A stretch of DNA of 64,000 bases from Companilactobacillus allii (GTDB lineage Bacteria > Bacillota > Bacilli > Lactobacillales > Lactobacillaceae), in assembly GCF_001971585.1 (NCBI RefSeq), contig NZ_CP019323.1:734053-798052 (forward strand). The letters run 5' to 3'. Position 1 is the first letter of the stretch; each line of letters begins with the position of its first letter. This document shows positions 35,698-43,120 of the stretch, piece after piece. Under the pieces are notes generated by a model. It did not search any database. It was not told where the DNA came from and worked only from the letters and a program-made list of their open reading frames with translations. Position numbers and translations under genes: made by a program.

Positions 35698-37542
35698 ATG
35701 AGTATCGTTATAGAATATAATTCATTTCAGACAACAAAAAAAGCTCCCTTTGGCGCGGTACTTGAGGGAACTAAAGTGAGATTTCAGATTGGGGTTCACA
35801 CTAATGATTCGATCCAACAGGTGAATTTGCATGTGGCACAAGATGGACATTGGGATTCTGAACACAAAATTCCAATGACTTTAGGAAAAATGCACTATCA
35901 AACTGAATTCACACCGGAGTTTTCAGGTTTATATTTTTATTATTTTGAAGTTGTAACGGATAAGGAAAGTTGCTTTTATGGTTGTACAGATGGTGGATTT
36001 GGTGGAGAAGGAGTGGTCTACTTCCAAAGAAGCGATGTACAAATGTATCAACTGACCGTTATAAATGAAGTAGAAACTATTCCTGAATGGTACCAAAAGG
36101 GATTGGCATACCATATTTTTGTGGACCGTTTTAATAATGGTAATGAAGATGGACACATCAATTCGCCTAAACCTAATAGCTTTATTTACGGACAAAAGAC
36201 TGATTTACCAATGTATATCAGAAATAATAAGCAAGAAGTCGTCCGTTGGGATTTTTATGGTGGCAATTTAATAGGGATTCAGAAGAAAATACCTTATTTA
36301 AAAGAACTTGGAGTGACGATTATATACTTGAGTCCTATATTTGAAGCAAGTAGTAATCATCGTTATGACACCAATGATTATTTCAAAATAGATCCAATGT
36401 TGGGGACACTGGTTGATTTCGATAATCTGGTTACCACCATTCATGAAGCTGGAATGCGTGTGATTTTAGATGGTGTCTTCAACCATGTTGGAGTCAATTC
36501 CAGATATTTTAATAAGTCAGGCGAATACGACACAATTGGTGCGACTCAATCTAAAGACAGTCAATATTTCCCATGGTTCACTTTCACCAATTATCCAAAT
36601 GAATATGACAGCTGGTGGGGTGTGACAGATCTGCCGACAGTTAATAAGAACAATGAAGATTTTCAAAAGTTCATTTATGGTGGCGATAACTCAGTAATTG
36701 ATTATTGGACTTCACGTGGAGTTGATGGTTGGAGATTAGATGTTGCCGATGAATTACCGGATGAATTCATTCTGGGAATTCGGCAAACGCTGAATAAATA
36801 TCCCGATAAAATCTTGATCGGTGAAGTTTGGGAAGATGCCTCGCATAAATTGGCCTATGGCAAACGTCGCCACTATCTTGAAGGTAATATGTTGCAAGCG
36901 GTCATGAATTATCCACTGCGAGAATTGATAATTCGTGTCTTAACTGGAGACTTGAAGCCTTTGGAGTGGTGGCTTGAATTAATGACATTGAAAGAGAATT
37001 ATCCCGATACAGTTTTCAGGTATAATTTTAATAATATAGGAAGCCACGATACACAGCGCATTTTAACTGCGCTACATGGCAATAAAAATTGGTTGAAACA
37101 AGCTGTCGGTTTGTTGTTCACTTTGCCCGGTGTACCTTGTGTTTATTATGGGGATGAGGTGGGACTAACTGGTGGTAAAGATCCTGATAATCGAGCCTTT
37201 TTCCCATGGAATGATCAAGATGAAGATTTATTGAAGTCAGTAAGTCAGTGGTATAACTGGCGAACTAAACATGCATGGATAGATACGGCGGAGTTCGCAC
37301 CGTTTTATCTGAGTGAATATGGAATAGGGTTTGTTTATTGGAGCGGTGATAAGAGGTTGGTAGTTGTTTTGAATACATCTTCCAATCAAGCTTTGATCAA
37401 GGATAACGACTTTATGATGGACGTTGTTCCATCTGAAGTTTCCGTTGAGATACGGGAGTTGTTTAGTGGTGAGGTTGTTGGTGATTTTCAAACCAGAGAG
37501 TGGAAGAAGCCGGAGAGAGTGTCAAAGGACGGGAAACCTTGA
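35698..37542 (+). CDS. GH13 pullulanase/neopullulanase-like alpha-glucosidase
   Basis: An intracellular GH13 enzyme of 614 residues with an N-terminal beta domain (about 1-120), then the barrel: YHIFVDRFNNG, ILDGVFNHVG, the nucleophile in DGWRLDVADE, the acid in LIGEVWED, and IGSHDTQR. It fits the neopullulanase/cyclomaltodextrinase (or amylopullulanase) type that ends glycogen operons of lactobacilli; it would debranch or hydrolyse glycogen. Its last ten or so codons and TGA stop lie inside structured repeat D1, so the C-terminus (ERVSKDGKP) is repeat-derived. Confidence 0.88.
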   Translation: MSIVIEYNSFQTTKKAPFGAVLEGTKVRFQIGVHTNDSIQQVNLHVAQDGHWDSEHKIPMTLGKMHYQTEFTPEFSGLYFYYFEVVTDKESCFYGCTDGGFGGEGVVYFQRSDVQMYQLTVINEVETIPEWYQKGLAYHIFVDRFNNGNEDGHINSPKPNSFIYGQKTDLPMYIRNNKQEVVRWDFYGGNLIGIQKKIPYLKELGVTIIYLSPIFEASSNHRYDTNDYFKIDPMLGTLVDFDNLVTTIHEAGMRVILDGVFNHVGVNSRYFNKSGEYDTIGATQSKDSQYFPWFTFTNYPNEYDSWWGVTDLPTVNKNNEDFQKFIYGGDNSVIDYWTSRGVDGWRLDVADELPDEFILGIRQTLNKYPDKILIGEVWEDASHKLAYGKRRHYLEGNMLQAVMNYPLRELIIRVLTGDLKPLEWWLELMTLKENYPDTVFRYNFNNIGSHDTQRILTALHGNKNWLKQAVGLLFTLPGVPCVYYGDEVGLTGGKDPDNRAFFPWNDQDEDLLKSVSQWYNWRTKHAWIDTAEFAPFYLSEYGIGFVYWSGDKRLVVVLNTSSNQALIKDNDFMMDVVPSEVSVEIRELFSGEVVGDFQTREWKKPERVSKDGKP

Positions 37543-37630
37543 GCATTGCCTAGAATAGTGATTTTACTACGCAGTAGTGAAGTCACCATTCGTAGCAAGC
37601 GCAGAGGTTTGTCCTTTGTAAACTCGTTTC
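37514..37630 (+). repeat. structured 3' repeat element, copy D1
   Basis: Plus-strand copy from AGAGAGTG to CTCGTTTC. Helices CAAAGGAC/GTCCTTTG and AAACCT/AGGTTT, loop GAGCA / GCGCAG, helix TTGC/GCAA and tip CTAC-GCA-GTAG. The pullulanase-like frame enters the element and stops at the TGA embedded in its conserved TTGAGCATT. Confidence 0.87.
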
Positions 37631-37688
37631 CACTCCAATAGAAGATAAATACTATACAAGGTTTTAGGTTTTGAATTTTATCTACAAC

Positions 37689-37723
37689 AAAAAAGACTAG
37701 AGATTAATTTCCCTAGCCTTTTT
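37689..37723. terminator. weak bidirectional terminator
   Basis: AAAAAAG-CTAG and CTAG-CTTTTTT enclose an AT-rich loop, between the D1 and D2 repeats and between convergent genes. The stem is short. Confidence 0.45.
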
Positions 37724-37736
37724 TGATTGTTGTCAT

Positions 37737-37851
37737 AAACGAGTTGCAGAAGCCAGATTCCTGCGCCTGCTACGAATAGTAAATGCATCACTTCGTGATA
37801 CCTTCACTATTCTAGGCAGTGCTCAGAATCTCCCGGCTTCTTCCACTCTCT
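37737..37851 (-). repeat. structured 3' repeat element, copy D2
   Basis: Minus-strand copy, AGAGAGTGG to CTCGTTT. Helices GAAGCC/GGCTTC, AGATTC/GAATCT, loop GAGCA / GCGCAG, helix CTGC/GCAG, AATAGT/ACTATT and tip ATCAC-GAA-GTGAT. Tandem partner of D3 with a 122-bp period. Confidence 0.88.
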
Positions 37852-37857
37852 GGTTTT

Positions 37858-37973
37858 GAAACGAGTTGCAGAAGCCAGATTCCTGTGCCTGCTACGATTA
37901 GTAAATGCACCACTTCGTGGCACCTTCACTAACCTAGGCAGTGCTCAGAATCTCCCGGCTTCTTCCACTCTCT
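37858..37973 (-). repeat. structured 3' repeat element, copy D3
   Basis: Minus-strand copy nearest the peptidase gene. Sequence close to D2 but with changes such as GCACAG for GCGCAG and TTAGT/ACTAA for AATAGT/ACTATT. The peptidase stop reads TAGAGAGTAAACC followed directly by AGAGAGTGG, so the element lies 10-15 bp after the stop. Confidence 0.88.
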
Positions 37974-37983
37974 GGTTTACTCT

Positions 37984-38889
37984 CTAATCCTTGAAATTAC
38001 CACTCTCAACATCTTTAATAAATGTCTTCAAATGATCAAAGTAAACAGGGGCATTATCAATCATATGATGATGACCACCGTTTGGTGTTGTAACTAGTCT
38101 TGCATGAGGGATCTTCTCTTGCATGATCTTAGCTGTTGAAATAGGCATACTTTCGTGTTCACCAAATGTAAGTAGTGTTGGTACTTTGATTTCGTTTAGG
38201 TGTTTTCTAAAGTGCCATTCCTTTAATTTACCAGTGATAACGAATTCGTTGTCTCCTTGGAATGCGTTATATACAGGTGTAGCTGTTGTATCGATCAAGT
38301 GTGAGATAGCAGCTGGTTGTTTCCTATCAATGTATTCTCTGTTCAATACATCAACGTAACTTTGATATGTGGCATCATCAAGGTCATTTTCAGCTTCTTT
38401 TTGTTCCATATACTTAACTTTGTCAGGACCAAGAGCATCCATTCTGCATTGATTGATGCTTGTAACGTATTCGTCAATTTCATCAACCATACTTGAGATG
38501 ATTGCTCCCTTAAGGTGTTGACCATATTTAGCAGCGTACATTTGTACTAAAGCGCCACCCCATGATTGACCGATTAAGTAGAAGTTGTCTAAGCCAAGCT
38601 TTTGTCTAACTTCTTCGACTTCATCAAGGAAGTAGTCATAGCTCAAATACTTTTCAGCAATTTTGGGATCGCTGTAGTCGGGTTGATCTGAGTACCATGA
38701 GCCAAGTTGATCATACATTGATACTTGAACGCCTAAATCGGCAAGTTCTTCACCGAAGTTTTCCCAATATTCGTGATTTCCACCTGGTCCACCGTGTAGG
38801 CAGAGTAGTTGAATATCGCCATGACCTTGGGTATTTGTCCATAAATGGTAGCCATTATCGAGAGTGATAATTGTTGTGCCTTGTTTCAT
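37984..38889 (-). CDS. pip: proline iminopeptidase family alpha/beta hydrolase
   Basis: The 301-residue protein has the oxyanion motif LLCLHGGPGGNHEYW, the nucleophile elbow GQSWGGALVQMYA (Ser near residue 107) and the catalytic His in GGHHHMID. This is the S33 proline-specific peptidase family (PepI/Pip), which removes N-terminal proline from short peptides. AGGAAGGTG precedes ATG 38889. Substrate assigned by family only. Confidence 0.85.
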   Translation of the reverse strand: MKQGTTIITLDNGYHLWTNTQGHGDIQLLCLHGGPGGNHEYWENFGEELADLGVQVSMYDQLGSWYSDQPDYSDPKIAEKYLSYDYFLDEVEEVRQKLGLDNFYLIGQSWGGALVQMYAAKYGQHLKGAIISSMVDEIDEYVTSINQCRMDALGPDKVKYMEQKEAENDLDDATYQSYVDVLNREYIDRKQPAAISHLIDTTATPVYNAFQGDNEFVITGKLKEWHFRKHLNEIKVPTLLTFGEHESMPISTAKIMQEKIPHARLVTTPNGGHHHMIDNAPVYFDHLKTFIKDVESGNFKD

Positions 38890-38997
38890 AAGTTTTCACC
38901 TTCCTATTGTTATTAATACAATTATATATCTATATTGTATCCAGTCCAAATACATTTGTAATATTTGAATAAACAAAGTTTTTATAGTTTTTTACAA

Positions 38998-39042
38998 AAC
39001 TTGACCGTAATCAAGTTGGACTCTGCTCAAACCTAATACAAT
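38998..39042 (+). promoter_or_regulatory. FNR-like site and promoter of the P-type ATPase gene
   Basis: AACTTGACCGTAATCAAGTT (38998-39017) is an FNR-type dyad. TACAAT at 39037-39042 is the -10; with a start near 39049 the site is centred at about -41.5, the class II activator position. There is no good -35. The same layout recurs at 40934-40978. Confidence 0.72.
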
Positions 39043-39069
39043 GTATTTGTGCTTAGGAGGAAAGATAAT

Positions 39070-40965
39070 ATGAAATTTAATATATGGGTTCAAAAAAATC
39101 AAAACAAAATGACTGCAGCAATCGCCATTTTGATCGTAATAAGTTTTATTGGTAAATTTGCTAATCTACCAATGGTGGAAACACCAGCAATGATATTAGC
39201 AAGTATCATAGGTGCAATTCCAGTGTTCTTACATGCTTTTACAGCTTTAATCAACAAAGTTATCAGCATTGAACTCTTGGTAACAATCGCCGTAATCGGT
39301 GCTTTCGTTATCGGAGAATATGAAGAATCAGCAATCGTTACATTCTTGTTCCTATTCGGTAGTTACTTAGAACAAAGAACATTACAAAAGACTCGTTCAT
39401 CAGTTAAGAACTTAACACAGATGGCTCCAACAACGGCTGAGTTGGTTGACGAAGATGGCAGTGTTTCAACTGTTGATGTTGATGACTTGGACGAAGGGGA
39501 CCATGTAATCGTTAAACCAGGTGGTCAGATTCCTGTTGATGGTAAGATCATCGAAGGTAAAGGCTACATGAATGAAGCTTCTATAACTGGTGAATCAACT
39601 CCAGTTGAGAAGAGTATCGGGGACAAGGTCTTCGCTGGATCATTGACCGACAACGGAACAATCACTGTCGAAACAACATCTGTTGGTGAAGATACAACAT
39701 TTGGTAAGATTATTGAATTAGTTGAAGAGGCTCAAGATAGCCAATCTCCAGCTGCTAGATTCATTGATAAATTTGCAACATACTATACACCAGCCGTACT
39801 TATTATCGGTATTCTAGTCTGGGTATTCACACGTGATTTCCCATTAGCTATCACGGTTTTAGTTCTAGGATGCCCTGGTGCCTTGGTTATCGGTGCCCCA
39901 GTATCAAACGTTGCCGGAATTGGTAACGGTGCTAAGAATGGTATCTTGATGAAGGGTGGAAATGCTGTAAACAGCTTCGCCAAAGTCGATACATTAGTTT
40001 TAGATAAAACAGGTACATTAACTACAGGTAAAATGAGTGTCACAGGATTGGATCACTTTGGGGATGACAAGAATGCGGATATGGCATTACTTTCAGCCGT
40101 TGAAGGTACATCTGATCATCCACTAGGTACTGCAATTAATAAATATATTACTGATCAAGGTATTACAGAGACAAAAGATCTACCAGAATTAGATACAGTT
40201 AAAGGTCAAGGTTTACAGAGCAATGACAGTAGAATCTTAGTTGGTAATGAACGTTTGATGAAGCATAACGGCGTTACAATCTCTGATGATGCTCGTAAAG
40301 TTATTGATACAAAGATGAATAATGGGGACTCAATTGTTCTTATGGCAGTTGATTCAGAATTGAAGTTAGTCGTTGGTGTTAATGACCAATTAAGAAGTGA
40401 CGCATTTGAAGGATTAACAGCAATCAAGAATGCCGGAATCAAGCGAGTTGTAATGTTGACAGGTGATAATAAAGTCGCTGCACAACACGTCGCAGACAGA
40501 TTACCAGTTGATGAAGTTCATGCAGAATTACTTCCAGAACAAAAAGTTGATTTTGTTAAGAAGTTCAAAGAAGAAGGTCACAAAGTTGCCTTTGTTGGTG
40601 ATGGTATCAATGATAGTCCTTCTCTTGCTACAGCCGATATCGGTATCGGTATGGGAAGTGGTACAGATGTTGCCATTGAAACAGCCGATGTTGTCTTAGT
40701 TAAATCAAGCTTTGACGCACTAGCACATTCATACATCTTGGCTAAGAAGACAGTAGCTAATACACAAGAAAATATCATCATCGCCGTAGGAACCGTTGCT
40801 CTACTATTATTAGGTTTATTAGTAGGAGTTATCCATATGGCAAGTGGGATGTTTGTCCATGAATTCAGTATTCTAGTAGTTATCTTCAATGCAATGAGAT
40901 TGTTAAGATTAAAATCTTTCAAAAAATCTCCAAAACTTGACGTAAATCAAGTTAAGACAGCATAA
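39070..40965 (+). CDS. P1B-type heavy-metal-translocating ATPase
   Basis: A 631-residue metal-exporting P-type ATPase without an N-terminal metal-binding domain. TGES actuator motif (ASITGESTPVEK), phosphorylation site LVLDKTGTLTTG near Asp313, DHPLGTA in place of the HP motif region, and GDGINDSPSLATADIGIGMG. The membrane metal-binding motif reads CPGAL near residue 267, not the common CPC or CPH. The metal is therefore uncertain (copper, zinc, cadmium or iron). AGGAGG before ATG 39070; the TTG-like start at 39049 is rejected. Predicted to be activated by the FNR-like protein encoded downstream. Confidence 0.88.
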   Translation: MKFNIWVQKNQNKMTAAIAILIVISFIGKFANLPMVETPAMILASIIGAIPVFLHAFTALINKVISIELLVTIAVIGAFVIGEYEESAIVTFLFLFGSYLEQRTLQKTRSSVKNLTQMAPTTAELVDEDGSVSTVDVDDLDEGDHVIVKPGGQIPVDGKIIEGKGYMNEASITGESTPVEKSIGDKVFAGSLTDNGTITVETTSVGEDTTFGKIIELVEEAQDSQSPAARFIDKFATYYTPAVLIIGILVWVFTRDFPLAITVLVLGCPGALVIGAPVSNVAGIGNGAKNGILMKGGNAVNSFAKVDTLVLDKTGTLTTGKMSVTGLDHFGDDKNADMALLSAVEGTSDHPLGTAINKYITDQGITETKDLPELDTVKGQGLQSNDSRILVGNERLMKHNGVTISDDARKVIDTKMNNGDSIVLMAVDSELKLVVGVNDQLRSDAFEGLTAIKNAGIKRVVMLTGDNKVAAQHVADRLPVDEVHAELLPEQKVDFVKKFKEEGHKVAFVGDGINDSPSLATADIGIGMGSGTDVAIETADVVLVKSSFDALAHSYILAKKTVANTQENIIIAVGTVALLLLGLLVGVIHMASGMFVHEFSILVVIFNAMRLLRLKSFKKSPKLDVNQVKTA

Positions 40966-40978
40966 AAGATACTATTAT
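40934..40978 (+). promoter_or_regulatory. FNR-like site and promoter of the HMA-dps genes
   Basis: AACTTGACGTAAATCAAGTT (40934-40953) lies inside the last codons of the ATPase gene. TATTAT at 40973-40978 starts 39 bp downstream of the site's first base, exactly as at the ATPase promoter. It would give the chaperone and dps genes their own activated promoter. Confidence 0.7.
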
Positions 40979-41021
40979 ATGACTTGTAAGTTAGTTAAAG
41001 ATAAATAGGAGGAACTTAAAT

Positions 41022-41252
41022 ATGGCAAAAGTAGTATTACAATTAGGCGAATTAACATGCCCATCATGTATGACAAAAATTCAAAAAGCAGTTTCAAATC
41101 AAGACGGAGTTTCAGATGTAAAAGTTATGTTCAATGCAGGTAAAGTTAAGGCTGACATTGATGAAGCAAAAGTAAGTGGTGAAGATCTAGGTAAAGTTAT
41201 CACTGAACTAGGATATGAAGTTAAAAAGATCAAGACAAAGGAGATTGCATAA
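41022..41252 (+). CDS. heavy-metal-associated (HMA) domain metallochaperone
   Basis: A single HMA domain of 76 residues with metal-binding motif LTCPSCMTKI (Cys13, Cys16) and the family beta-alpha-beta-beta-alpha-beta pattern (VKVMFNAGKVKADID). It resembles CopZ-type chaperones, though CPSC replaces the common CxxC with M. It probably hands metal to the upstream ATPase, which lacks its own HMA domain. AGGAGG ribosome site; its stop overlaps the dps start (TAATG). Confidence 0.87.
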   Translation: MAKVVLQLGELTCPSCMTKIQKAVSNQDGVSDVKVMFNAGKVKADIDEAKVSGEDLGKVITELGYEVKKIKTKEIA

Positions 41253-41806
41253 TGACAGAGCTAACAATTGATGAAAAATTCGAGGCAGAACAAAAACAAG
41301 CCGACGCCGATCACCACAAACCAACAGCCGGTGCAATGACAGGACACATTGTTTCCAATCATGCATATATCAATATCAAGTTGCATCAACTAAAGTGGTT
41401 CGTTAAAGGACCAAACGCTGAAAGCTACAAGTCAGTTTTGAATGATACAATCGATGAGAATAACGCATGGTTCGATAAAGTAGCCGAACAATTGTTGGAC
41501 GAAGGCGAGTTGCCACCATCAACAATGAAAGAATATACAGATTACACAATGATCGAAGAAAACGGTGCTAATAAGTACTTGAATGCTCAAGACATGATTC
41601 AAACAGTTGTAAATGACTTTGCAACTGATAACATGTTTATAACAAGAGCAATCAAACTAGCCCAAAACGAAGATCGCCCATTCATGGCTCAAGTACTAGT
41701 AGAGTTACTAGGCTGGAATAATCATCAAATTAGAATCTATCAAGCATTACTTGGTAATAGTGCACGTGTTGGATTTGAAGAAGATGATGAGGACGACGAA
41801 GACTAG
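41252..41806 (+). CDS. dps: Dps/ferritin-like DNA-protection protein
   Basis: A four-helix ferritin-like protein of 184 residues with SNHAYINIKLHQLKWFVKGPNA, ENNAWFDKVAEQLLDEGELPPSTMKEY and a LLGWNNHQIRIYQALLG C-terminal helix. Dps proteins oxidise and store iron and protect DNA from peroxide. It has a long, strongly acidic tail (EEDDEDDED). Translationally coupled to the HMA gene. Its TAG stop is the first triplet of repeat E1. Confidence 0.85.
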   Translation: MTELTIDEKFEAEQKQADADHHKPTAGAMTGHIVSNHAYINIKLHQLKWFVKGPNAESYKSVLNDTIDENNAWFDKVAEQLLDEGELPPSTMKEYTDYTMIEENGANKYLNAQDMIQTVVNDFATDNMFITRAIKLAQNEDRPFMAQVLVELLGWNNHQIRIYQALLGNSARVGFEEDDEDDED

Positions 41807-41923
41807 AGAGTGCAGGAAGGGTGCCCAGACTCTGAGCATTACCTAGATAAGTATCATTATCACGAAGTGATGATGGAACTTATCGTAGTAAGCACAGGAG
41901 TCTACCCTTCCGGAACTCGTTTC
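41804..41923 (+). repeat. structured 3' repeat element, copy E1
   Basis: Starts with the dps stop codon (TAGAGAGTG) and ends CTCGTTTC. Helices GGAAGGGT/ACCCTTCC and AGACTC/GAGTCT, loop GAGCA / GCACAG, helix TTAC/GTAA, GATAAGT/ACTTATC, tip ATCAC-GAA-GTGAT. Confidence 0.9.
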
Positions 41924-41934
41924 AGAAGTAAAAA

Positions 41935-42053
41935 AGAGAGTGCAGGGAAGGTGCCCAGACTCTGAGCATTACCTAGATAAGTATCATTATCACGAAGTGA
42001 TGATGGAACTTATCGTAGTAAGCACAGGAGTCTACCCTTCCGGAACTCGTTTC
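41935..42053 (+). repeat. structured 3' repeat element, copy E2
   Basis: Near-identical tandem copy of E1, offset by 130 bp. It differs mainly by GCAGGGAAGGTG instead of GCAGGAAGGGTG, which slightly weakens the outer helix. Confidence 0.9.
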
Positions 42054-42120
42054 AAACCACAGAAAAAGCAAGCAGAGGAGTTTACTTTTTCTAGCAAAAC
42101 AAAATAAAAAAACTTAGACA

Positions 42121-42156
42121 AGCAAATAGAAGGGCCAAAAAGGTCCTTCTATTGCT
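42121..42156 (+). promoter_or_regulatory. hairpin in the leader of the FNR-like gene
   Basis: AATAGAAGGGCC, loop AAAAA, GGTCCTTCTATT, extended by AGC/GCT with a bulge, about 16 bp before the ribosome site of the regulator. No T run follows, so it is not a normal terminator; it may be an operator or affect translation. The 42054-42120 stretch before it has no other feature. Confidence 0.5.
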
Positions 42157-42184
42157 GTATCAAAATAGAAAAGGAGTAAGCCCA

Positions 42185-42871
42185 ATGGCACATTTAGCCC
42201 ATAACCATACAGCAGAAGATTGTGTAGAATTAGTAACAATATTCCAATCACTTTCAAAAGAGGATACCAAAACAGTTGCGTCACTAGTTTCAGATAAGCA
42301 TTACCAAAGTGGCGAGTACATCTATCAAGCCGGTAATTCCGCTGATGCATTAACGATAGTTGCACACGGTCAAGCCAAAGTATTTCAAATCGCTACCAAT
42401 GGTAAAGAACAAATGTTGAGAATTCTTCAAACTGGTGATTTTGACGGAGAAGCTGCACTTTTCAGTAACAAAGATCGTACAAGTTTCGCACAAGCCTTGA
42501 TGGACACCGATGTTTGTCAGATCAAACGTAGTGACTTTCAGAAGTTGATGAAGACATCACCAGAGTTAGCTGTTAACATGGTCAATGCCTTTGGACAACG
42601 AATTGTACAACTTGAACAACAAACCACTGAGGCTGCTACGTCAAGTATTGAAAGCCGTCTAGCCAGTTATTTGTTGGAGACCAGTGCAGGATTGAAAAAG
42701 GAACAATTCGAATTACCCCTTAAGAAAAAAGATATTGCAACATATCTTGGAACAACGCCAGAGACAATCAGTCGTAAGCTTAGTTCATTAGCAAAAGATG
42801 AATTGATCGAGAAGAAATCTAATACATTGATCAAGATATTGGACGCTGATGGATTGGCTATGGTGGAGTAG
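42185..42871 (+). CDS. Crp/FNR family regulator (FLP-like, dithiol)
   Basis: A 228-residue protein: cyclic-nucleotide-binding-like barrel (about 20-135), dimer helix, C-terminal helix-turn-helix with DIATYLGTTPETISRKLSSL. The recognition residues E-TIS-R match those of E. coli FNR, predicting TTGA...TCAA sites, as found twice upstream. It lacks an FNR iron-sulfur cysteine cluster; only Cys13 and Cys111 are present, recalling the disulfide switch reported for FLP of Lactobacillus casei. AAAGGAG precedes ATG 42185. It probably activates the ATPase-HMA-dps genes under oxidative or metal stress. Confidence 0.82.
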   Translation: MAHLAHNHTAEDCVELVTIFQSLSKEDTKTVASLVSDKHYQSGEYIYQAGNSADALTIVAHGQAKVFQIATNGKEQMLRILQTGDFDGEAALFSNKDRTSFAQALMDTDVCQIKRSDFQKLMKTSPELAVNMVNAFGQRIVQLEQQTTEAATSSIESRLASYLLETSAGLKKEQFELPLKKKDIATYLGTTPETISRKLSSLAKDELIEKKSNTLIKILDADGLAMVE

Positions 42872-42876
42872 AAAAC

Positions 42877-42914
42877 AAAAATGGAGCCGACTCACAATTG
42901 AGTTAGCTCCATTT
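42877..42914. terminator. bidirectional terminator after the FNR-like gene
   Basis: AAAATGGAGC-GACTCA, loop CAAT, TGAGTTAGCTCCATTTT. It serves the regulator and the convergent surface protein gene. Confidence 0.85.
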
Positions 42915-42925
42915 TACTTACCAGA

Positions 42926-43120
42926 TTAATTGGCAATAATCCACTCATTAGTGGCTACTCGAGACATCTTTACATGATTAATGGTTCCAACCCGGTCAGT
43001 TTGATATTCATCAGATGATATACTTCCGACAACGTTACCGAATTCATCATATATCTTTGAATCCTTTGACGTTACAATACTTGATACTGGTTGATATTCT
43101 AGTACATCAGAAGCTGCGAC
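42926..43120 (-). pseudogene. severed C-terminal tail of the SLAP surface protein
   Basis: In the same frame as the upstream gene, codons after the TGA at 43121-43123 continue VAASDVLEYQ...IYDEFGNVVGSIS...VKMSRVATNEWIIAN to a TAA at 42926. This is one more SLAP-type repeat. The TGA replaces the Trp expected from parallel repeats (YRVATDQWVKES, SRVATNEWIIAN). One base change (TGG to TGA) explains it. Confidence 0.85.

Noticed and set aside
37543-37983. CRISPR array between the pullulanase-like and peptidase genes
   Set aside because: Three copies only, in both orientations, each self-complementary with varying stems; no short identical repeats with spacers and no cas genes.
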